64,000 nt of DNA, from the NCBI GenBank assembly GCA_039090855.1, contig CM077011.1, forward strand, positions 40,505,501 through 40,569,500, given 5' to 3'. The notes under the pieces are model-generated. The model saw only the letters and a list, made by a program, of their open reading frames with translations, was not told where the DNA came from and searched no databases. The stretch comes from Macrothele yani. Taxonomy: Eukaryota > Arthropoda > Arachnida > Araneae > Macrothelidae. Shown here one piece after another: positions 55,846-64,000 of this stretch. The translations under genes were made by a program, and so were the position numbers. Position 1 is the first letter of the stretch, and each line of letters starts with the position of its first letter.

Positions 55846-56437
55846 TATAACGAAGTAAATTTCTCCGTCATTTTTGGTCTACGCCGGGATTCGAACCCGA
55901 GGCCGCTTATTCCGGAACAAGTCGCTCTACCAACTGAGCTACGCAGACTTTTATTCTGATTCCTATCTGCCTTTATGTCGTGTGCGTCCTGCTGGCAGGT
56001 ACGTCACATCTCCCCCTCCCACCCGAAAGAGGGCCGGGGGCATGGCCCACGGGTCAGCCGTGACCATGAATCGTTGCAGGCAGCCATCCACTGTAGAACG
56101 TGCACTTGAGAACTCCCAGTCAATCTGCTGTGTGGAATGCAACATCACACATTTTTATTTTTCGAAGCGCTAGAGAAGGAATTCTCTGATTTTTCCTATC
56201 TCGCGGTGTGGAAAGAACATCACACCATTGCGAGATTTTGAACGGTCGGGTCATCCGGATAGTTCGGGCGCCATTATAACGAAGTAAATTTCTCCGTCAT
56301 TTTTGGTCTACGCCGGGATTCGAACCCGAGGCCGCTTATTCCGGAACAAGTCGTTCTACCAACTGAGCTACGCGGACTTTTATTCTGATTCCTATCTGCT
56401 TTTATGTCGTGTGCGTCCTGCTGGCAGGTACGTCACA
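55846..56437 (-). mobile_element. TRIM, single unit (copy B)
   Basis: LTRs 55846-56008 and 56275-56437 around a 266-bp interior. Same primer-binding site and polypurine tract as copy A, and tRNA-like modules in both LTRs (55877-55948 and 56306-56377). This is the plain LTR-interior-LTR form. Confidence 0.88.
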
Positions 56438-59400
56438 ATGCATACTTGTGAAGAAGTCCCACCCTCTGCCTGAAGATTCCTACTAGATTTAGGGTCAATA
56501 ATTGCATCATTGCTTCTAATAACCCATTTCCTACATTGCTGCATATGGGCAGAATGTAGGGAGCCATCTGGCTTCTTTAATACGACATTATTATTGTACA
56601 ATTCCACCAATTCAAAGGGGCCTTCATATAAAGTTGCAAATTTTTTCACGAACGCGTGTGCAACGAAGGATTGGAAATGAGTTTCTAATAAGACCAGATC
56701 TCCAATTGCGAGATCTTGTTCCCTCCGTTTCGCATTATAGTGCCTAGATTGGCTTAATTGAGCTCGCCTGATAGCAGTCCGTGTTTTTTGCGCAAGTAGT
56801 TTTACAGATTCAGGTGCTGTGCTTTGGTTGATTTCATCGATAATGCCAGTTAAATCATCAAAGGAGGTGCGGATTTTGAGCCCTAGAAAAAGTTCAGCGG
56901 GCGTAAGCCGCGTTGATTCATGAAATGATGAGCAAAGGGCGAAACAAAACATTTCAACGTGTTCGTCCCAACGCTCATGATTATTGCCAGTGAAAGTTGA
57001 GATCATCTTTAGTAAAGTTATATTTACACGCTCAGCAGGATTGGCTTGAGGGTGATATGGACTGATAAATTTGTGTTTTATTAAAAGCCTTGCACACATT
57101 CGCTCAAATAACTCCGAAACGAACTGAACCCCGTGGTCCGAGACTACGGTACGGTGACAGCCAAAACGAGAAAAAACATTATGTATTAAATTATCACATA
57201 TTACATCAGCCGTAGCTGCTTTAATGGGGAATGCTTCCACCCATTTAGAAAAATTATCTGTAACAACTAAAATTTAACAAGACTTAGTTTTAGTTGATAA
57301 TAGATAAGGGCCCAATAAATCTATAGAGATGGTTTCAAATACATAATTATTTGAACTACAAATAAGGTGAACGGCCGGCCTTTTATTATCATAATTGTAC
57401 TTTTGACAGTAATGACATGAGCGAATGTATGCGGGTATACTATTGTACATGCCCGGCCAGTAGGCTACGTCTCGAAGTTTAGTACGAGTTTTCCGTATGC
57501 CTAAGTGGCCGGCTAGAAGAATATCATGAAATTCAAATAATAAGGCCATGCGGAGAGTCTGAGGTATCGCAGGGCGGTACTCAGCTCTCGAGTTCACAAA
57601 TTTTGTATAATACAAAATACCATCGATTATCTTATAATTTTGACTACGACCCGCTAAAGAAGGTTCACTAGGAGCAGAAGAACCAGCGAGTAAGAAATTA
57701 TAAGTTTCCCCAAAATCTGGATCATTCGGCAGTTCAGAAATTGTTTGCTGCCTTGAAGTAATTTCCGAAATGAGAAATAGGGAGGGAGGTTCAGTATCCG
57801 ACTGGGCACCAGAACTGACCGGACAGCGAGACAGTGCGTCAGGCAGTTGGTTTGATTTCCCAGGGCGACACTAAATTTGAACATTATATTCCTGAAGTCG
57901 AAGTGTCCATTTTAACAATCTTCGAGACAGATTCTTTGCAGTGGTTAAATATTGTAGTGCCGAATGATCCCTAATGACATTGACAGTTAAATGATTGAGA
58001 TAGCATTTAAATTTGGTGAGAGCAAATAAAATAGCAAAGCATTCTCGTTTAGTAGCAGAGTAATTACGTTCTGCTTTGTTAAGAGTTCAAGAGGCATATG
58101 CAATAGGATGCCCTCGTTGAGATAGAACAGCTCCTAGACCAATACCTGATGCATCGGTAAAAATATTAAACATTTCTGCATGGTTAGGAAAGGCTAACAC
58201 AGGTGGTGAAACCAAGGCATGTTTAAGAGCATTAAAATCAGTTTGTGCCTCCGTAGATCAAACAAAGTGTCTGTACTTTCTTTTTAACGCAAATAAAGGT
58301 TTGCATAAAGTAGCGTACCCCGGAACGAACTGTTGGTAACACCCGGTCATGCCTAGGAAGCGAGACAATTCTTTCGCTGACTTAGGCCTCGCGAAGTTCG
58401 AAATTGGCTTGAGCTTTGAGTCGTCAGTTAGAAGACCATAAGGGGTAATTTTCAATCTGTGATATACTAGTTCGTCCCGTCCAATTTTTCATTTGGCAGG
58501 CTTTAAAGTCAAACCCGCATTATGTAACAGTTCGAAAATTTAGTCCAACAGAGACATATGCTCTTCAAAAGTCTCAGAAGAGACAATTATATCGTCCAGA
58601 TAGACATGGACATTAGGTCCGAGCACAGGACGTAAGACTGAGTCCATTAGGCGCTGAAACGTTTCAGGAGCATATGCCAATCCAAAGAGGATTTGTAGAA
58701 ACTAATGTACTCCAAACGGGGAAATACATCCAGTTTCTTCTACAGAATTTGGGTGGACAGCAACCTGCCAATAGCCATTAGCTAAATCCAAAGTTGACAG
58801 CCAGTTTGTTGACGATAAGTCCTGGAGAATATCGCTAATTATAGGCAACGGATAATTTATAGCTTTAGTCACCGCATTGAGTTTACGATAGTCTATCACA
58901 AAGCGATACTCTCCAGATTGTTTTTTTTTTTTTTTTTTTTTTGGAACAAGAAAAGCAGGTGCTGCCCAAGGACTTAGTGATTCTTTAATTATTCCCAAAT
59001 GGAGCATGTCCTGAATTTGTTTTTGGAACTCAGCTTTTTTCTGGTTCGGACATGGATAAGGCTTACATGCAATGGATTAGCCCCTTCCGTATCAATGGTA
59101 TGATACACCACCTGTGTAAACCCTGGCTTATCAGAAAATAACCCTGGTCTGCTGTGTAAAACCTGACCAAGTTGGCTCTTGTGTTCAGGCAGTAATCTGT
59201 CACTCGCGAGAACTGCAGAAAAATCAATAGGTTCTTCTGTAGTGGGAGGTCTAATCTCAGGCATTAAGATTAGGCCATGCTCGAAATCAAGTGCAAGCTT
59301 AAACATTTTAATGAAATCCACCCCCAGAAGTCAATCCACGGGTAACTCTTGAATCAAAAAAAGTATAAGAAACTTGAACTTTACCAATCTTGACAGGTAA

Positions 59401-59586
59401 ATGAACTGATCCAGAGATTGAAAAAACATTATTGTCGGCACCTCGCAAACATTGCTGGGAGGGCTCGACACAAGCATTTGGAAAGGTAGCAACATAGAAA
59501 TCAAAGTTTAATGCAGAAATGTCAGATCCAGAATCAATTTTAGTCGACACCACTACTTTACCCAACGTCACAAGAATATCAGGCAA
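56392..59586 (-). pseudogene. gypsy pol (copy B)
   Basis: Same domain order as copy A. The T run in the RT is 22 long instead of 24. That keeps VPKKKK...SGEYRF in frame with the upstream HLGIIKESLSPW, so the RT frame is longer here (58702-59007). Stops at the same places as copy A in RNase H and integrase. One protease-region residue differs (Tyr for Cys in NFDFYVATF). Confidence 0.93.
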
Positions 59587-59638
59587 AAGCGGAGCTTGAG
59601 TAATTAAAATAAGAGATTTGAGGCCTTCAGAAAAACGA

Positions 59639-60870
59639 GGAGATAGACTCTACCAATCTACCTCCTGCTGAAGTTTAAATTGTCGTGAAACTGATGAGAA
59701 TATCTTGATTGATTTTGGAAATGTGGCGAAGCACTAGAACGTTTTGAATTGTAGTAACGTGCAGGAGAGGCAGCATTAATATCATTAGGCTTGCCTTGCC
59801 CCCCAGCATGGTGTTTTGGATATGTCTTGTCAACCGGGTAGTAATTTTCTCGGGGATGAGAAACTTGGTTATCCTGGTTTTCATAATGGTCAAGATGTCG
59901 CACCTCTGGTGCCCGACGATGCGGCTGCACGCATCTAGACTGCTGATAGGCGTTCTCCACCCTTGACTGATAAGCAGCCTGCCTAGGCTAATTGAAAAAT
60001 TGTCCTTGACGAAAGTTTTGTTTTGGCTGCTGATACCTATTAGTCTGAATAGAAGGTTCATGTTACTGCGTAGGTTGGCGGTACTCTTGAACCTGTGAAG
60101 ATTGCTCTTTTCTGTGGCGTCCTTCATGGACTCGAATGAGTTTTAGGCACTCGTTAAAGGACACAGTACTTCGAACTTCCAAAAAATCCTGCAAGAAGGG
60201 ATCCAGCTCCTGTAGTAAGGTGTCACAAATATCAGACTCGACTGCACCGGGATCCCATAATTTGTAAAGTCGAATTGTTTCCAGGGCGAACGAAACTGGA
60301 CTATCTGACGCTCGCTTTCGCCTGGAAAACAGTTGTTGTGCAAGGCCGGCTTCATTGGTGCCAAAAGGAAAGACATCCAAAAATGAAGCTCGAAATTGCG
60401 GATATGAGCTATCTGGGTTCATTCGACGCCACTGTATGTACCAGACCTTTGCCGTGTCTTGCAAACATGTGCCAGCAATATGTATCTGACAATCTTCAGG
60501 AACATTATATACGTAGATCAAAATGATCATCAAGATCCTCCAGAAACCTAAGCGACCCGCCGTTTCCCCTGAATACAATAGAACCTGCATGGGGTGCGTA
60601 ATGAGCAATAATTTTGCTCCTTCTCACGGGTGGTGGTTGGTTAAATTGCTGTTGAGGCATTGCAGTCGAAGTACGCGGCACATAAGCTTCGTACCTCGCG
60701 TATTCGCTGTCTGGTAAGTTGAAACCGCAGGCCTCGTACGGAGCACTGGGTGAATTATTTGGAACTCTATAACGCTGAGTGCGTAGATTGTCTGTTGTAG
60801 AATTATGAGCCTCATGATTTTGTCTATAACAGTCATGGAAGAGACCAATAGGATCCGAAAGGTTTTCCAT
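59639..60870 (-). pseudogene. gypsy gag (copy B)
   Basis: As copy A, starting at 60868-60870. The tail frame (59658-59960) stays open through HHAGGQGKPNDI because of one extra C near 59803. Confidence 0.85.
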
Positions 60871-60921
60871 TTTCCGTGACTTCTACTATGAATCTGTTCG
60901 ACTGAAGTAAGGGCACCAATA

Positions 60922-61446
60922 TGACGTAGAAGTCTTTTCGTACTTCTACGTTATTTCAAAAGCATAACCATAAGATGAAATAGTTCCTAAATTGAACCTT
61001 AACGGCCAGATGAAACATGTAAACAACAGAAGTCAAACTTACGAGAAAGATGCTTTATTCAGGATGTAGCACTTACATAACAAATCAATAACATCACATA
61101 GTACTTCGCATTAAAATCTCCACACATCACACAGCTCTTAACACAACGCTTTCCAAGCAACGCTCTCCAAGGAACACTCCCTTTAACAACGCTCTCAAGC
61201 AACGCTCTCTTTAACAACGCTCGCTTTAACAGCGCTCGCCAAGCAACAGTTTAGTCGTCGTTTTTATCTCTCATTCTTATCTTATATCAGGCATACGTCA
61301 CGTTCATTCAACCTCAATTATGTTGCCAACAGTATTCGTTTGAGAGAAAAGATATCACGTTAAGAGTGAAGTATAACTCAAAATAAACTCAAGATTTACA
61401 TAGAGAAGGAAATTAAAAGGAAAGTCAATTTAAAGTATAAGTCACA
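60922..61446 (-). repeat. gypsy 5' LTR (copy B)
   Basis: Same length (525 bp) as 42324-42848. Confidence 0.93.
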
Positions 61447-62333
61447 ACTAGGTAAGTAATCCGACGAACCTATAAATCGGATTTCACAAGACGAGCGTGC
61501 AAGAGTAGTAAATCTCAACCTCGATACATGAGCAATGATCCTGGAGATACAACTCTGGGTGTACCCATGGCTAAGAACAATGTCCCTAATAATACTGGAT
61601 TCCCCTTGGCGTAAACGAGAAGTGGAAGAGTGTGTGAACGCGCGACGAACAAAGTAAGATAGTGCCGAAAGTTTATAACGGTAGGAATGAGCCTAATTGG
61701 CAGGGATAATACAAGAAACAGCAGAAGGCTTACGGTAAACAGAAGTAGTTAAACGATGAGATACTGGGTCACGCTGTAACAAAATATCTAGAAATGGGAG
61801 GGAGCAAGAATTCTCAACCTCAACTGTAAAATTGATAGATGAAAACTGGGCTGACATAAGTTCGGGAAAAGCCATAAGTTCATCGAGAGAATAAGTCCAA
61901 AAAATAAGAATGTCATCAATGTATCTTAAATATAATGCGGGATGCAGAACACATTGACTAAACACACGCTCTTCCAAAGATTGGAAGGCGATTCCCACCA
62001 AAACTCCAGACAGGGGCGAACCCATAGGCGTACCCTGTAAATGTTGGTAAATAACGCCATTGAATTTGAAATAAGAACGTTGGTGAATAAATTTCAAAAC
62101 CTGCACAACGGCTAAGGCTTCCACGGGTTGGCATAATCCAAGCGAAAGGAGCCTGGAGTCAATAATATTGATAACATCGGCAACAGGAATACTGGGGAAC
62201 AAAGAAGTTACGTCAAGAGATGCCATAATATGTAAAAGCGTTACCTCCAGAGTTAAAAGCACGAATTTTATCCAAGGCCTGCTTTGACCTTCTAATAGAA
62301 AATTGTGAGTCGGAAATCAACGGAGCCAAAATC
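61447..62333 (-). pseudogene. PLE-1 reverse transcriptase part (copy B)
   Basis: Same as 42849-43735, with MASLDVTSLFPSIP and LRYIDDILIF on the reverse strand; open stretch 61693-62262. Confidence 0.9.
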
Positions 62334-64000
62334 AGACAACTAAAGCAACTGACAGAGCAACAGGACTTATCTCTGATTTTGGCTGATAACGCTCAACAAA
62401 TTGTTAATTATGACAAATATGCATACGTTGAAAAAGTAGAAGAGGCAATAAATCAAATTCCTCAGAAAATTATTAGGTTTGACCCCTGTGCAGCTACAGC
62501 AGCGGCATTGGGCAAGTTAAAAAGCCATTCTGCCTTGCCAATTTCCATTGTTCGGTCTATGTACCCACCCCTGGCCCCCATGTGCCGGATTTATTTGGTA
62601 GGGCTAAGCTGCATAAACCGGGACACAATATTAGACCTTTGGTATCCAGTTCTTCTAACCCTTGTCGTACTCTAGAAACAGCTAAGGCAAATTTTTTGGC
62701 TCCGTTGATTTCCGACTCACAATTTTCTATTAGAAGTTCAAAGCAGGTCTTAGATAAAATTCGTGTGTTTAACTCTGGAGGTAATGCTTTTATTATGGCA
62801 TCTCTTGACGTAACTTCTTTGTTACCCAGTGTTCTTGCTCCAGATGTTATCGATAGTATTGACTCCAGGCTGCTTTCGCTTGGATTATGCCAACCCGTGG
62901 AAACCTTAGCCGTTGTGCAGGTTTTGAAATTTATTCACCAACGTTCTTATTTCAAATTCAATGGCGTTATGCACCAACAATCACAGGCTACGCTTATGGG
63001 TTCGCACTGTCTGGAGTTTTGGCGGAAATCGCCTTGCAATCTTTGGAAGAGCGTGTGTTTAGTCAATGTTTTACATCCCGCATTATATTTAAGATACATT
63101 GATGACATTCTTATTTTTTGAACTTATTCTCTCGATGAACTTACGGCTTTTTTCGAACTTACGGCTTTTTTCGAACTTATGTCGGCTCAGTTTTCATCTA
63201 TCAATTTTACAGTTGAAGTTGAGAATTCTTGCTCCCTCCCATTTCTGGATATTTTGTTACAGCGTCACCCAGTATCTCATCGTTTAACTACTTCTGTTTA
63301 CCGTAAGCCTTCTGCTATTTCTTGTTTTATCACTGCAAATTCGGCTCATCCCTACCGTTATAAACTTTCGGCACTATACTATTTTGTTCGTCGCGCGTTC
63401 ACACACTCTTCCACTTCTCGTTTACGCCAACGGGAATTCAGTATTATTGGGGACATTGCTCTTAGCCATGGGTATACCTAGAGTTGTATCTCTAGGTGTA
63501 CCCATATTTCAAAACCTGCACAGCGGGCTCATGTCTCGAGGTTGAGATTTACTACTCTTGCAAGCCCGTCCCGTGAAATCAGATTTCTAGGTTCGTTGGA
63601 TTACTTACCTAGTGTTTGCTCTGGTTTGAGTAGTCTGTGCCGAGGTTGCCATTTGGCTTTTGGTCTAAAGACTAGGTCGTTATTTTCTTTCATTTGTAAA
63701 GATCGGAACCCTCTTCACAAACTTTCCAGATATGGGGTTTATTGTGTTTCACTTAGGTCGGTTATTCCTGATGTACCTGATAGTAGATACAAAGGTTCTA
63801 CTTTTAGAAATTTTGGTATCAGGTTGGCTGAACATCAGTGTAGTGTTAGGCGTAAATCTACTGATACTTCTCTCTCATGCCTGGTCAGTACTGTTACTTA
63901 CATTCCTGACTGGAATGCTTCGCATCTGTTGACTTACGGCCCAAAGGACAAAGTTTCTTTATTTTATATGGAAAGCATGTGTATTCACCAGTTCGGTGAT
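62334..64000 (+). mobile_element. PLE-2 (copy B), cut by the window end
   Basis: RT and most of the GIY-YIG endonuclease. Compared with copy A it lacks one C near 62570, which shifts the frame before the LHKPG region. It keeps the 11 bp near 63408, so the thumb/linker frame (63179-63481) is longer. Confidence 0.88.

Larger units (their letters stand above)
53145..61446 (-). mobile_element. gypsy-type LTR retrotransposon (copy B)
   Basis: LTRs 53145-53615 and 60922-61446. Same layout as copy A, 432 bp shorter, chiefly because it holds one TRIM unit fewer. Confidence 0.93.
45925..64000 (+). repeat. ~19-kb tandem segmental duplication, copy B (runs off the window)
   Basis: Same order and orientation as copy A. 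Differences seen: shorter or longer homopolymers (C run near 52186, poly-A near 48301, T run at 58921), one TRIM unit fewer, 11 bp present near 63408 that A lacks, and rare substitutions (C/T near 59494 and 57090). The window end corresponds to about 45403 in A. Confidence 0.9.

Overview
The window is repeat-dominated nuclear DNA of an animal, most likely an arthropod. It holds Tc1-like and mariner-like transposons, hAT, PIF/Harbinger and piggyBac-type ends, R1/LOA-type and CR1/jockey-type non-LTR retrotransposons, a Penelope-like element (PLE), a gypsy-type LTR retrotransposon, a tRNA-derived SINE family and a large satellite. An arachnid would fit, but the sequence does not settle it. I found no host protein-coding gene, rRNA, credible host tRNA gene or CRISPR array. 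Nearly every open frame is part of a mobile element, and most are broken.

Layout. 1-13 kb: a decayed Tc1, SINE copies, a candidate 2.6-kb inverted-repeat element, and a 5.6-kb R1/LOA-type retrotransposon (4829-10469) bounded by a 14-bp target duplication. Two opposite copies of another repeat flank that retrotransposon. 13-23 kb: a piggyBac-type MITE, then a 5.4-kb satellite (15041-20423) running straight into a 1.28-kb mariner (20281-21563). The satellite monomer is the last 143 bp of that mariner plus a TA. The satellite and the mariner together sit in one TA of an older mariner, whose reading frame resumes on the two sides. 23-27.6 kb: an AT-rich non-LTR element split by two Tc1-like transposons, each with clear terminal inverted repeats and TA duplications. 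One of these carries a nearly intact transposase.

From 26885 on, the window is a tandem pair of roughly 19-kb segments: copy A 26885 to about 45.87 kb, and copy B from 45925 past the window end. Each holds, in order: the end of the Tc1, the 3' end of the non-LTR element, a non-autonomous hAT with a SINE inside, a SINE split by a PIF/Harbinger element, a second hAT with a LINE remnant inside, and a reverse-strand PLE split by a gypsy element. The gypsy is itself interrupted by a tiny LTR retrotransposon (TRIM). A second PLE follows head to head on the forward strand. The copies are nearly identical. They differ mostly in homopolymer lengths, plus an 11-bp deletion, a few substitutions and one fewer TRIM unit in B. 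The A/B junction carries short templated repeats.

The most notable observations are (1) a higher-order satellite that grew from the end of a mariner at its insertion site, (2) a TRIM whose LTRs each contain a tRNA-shaped Pol III module, and (3) the tandem duplication with its patchwork junction. No genes here form a host pathway; the relationships are those of nested insertions, whose order can be read from target-site duplications.
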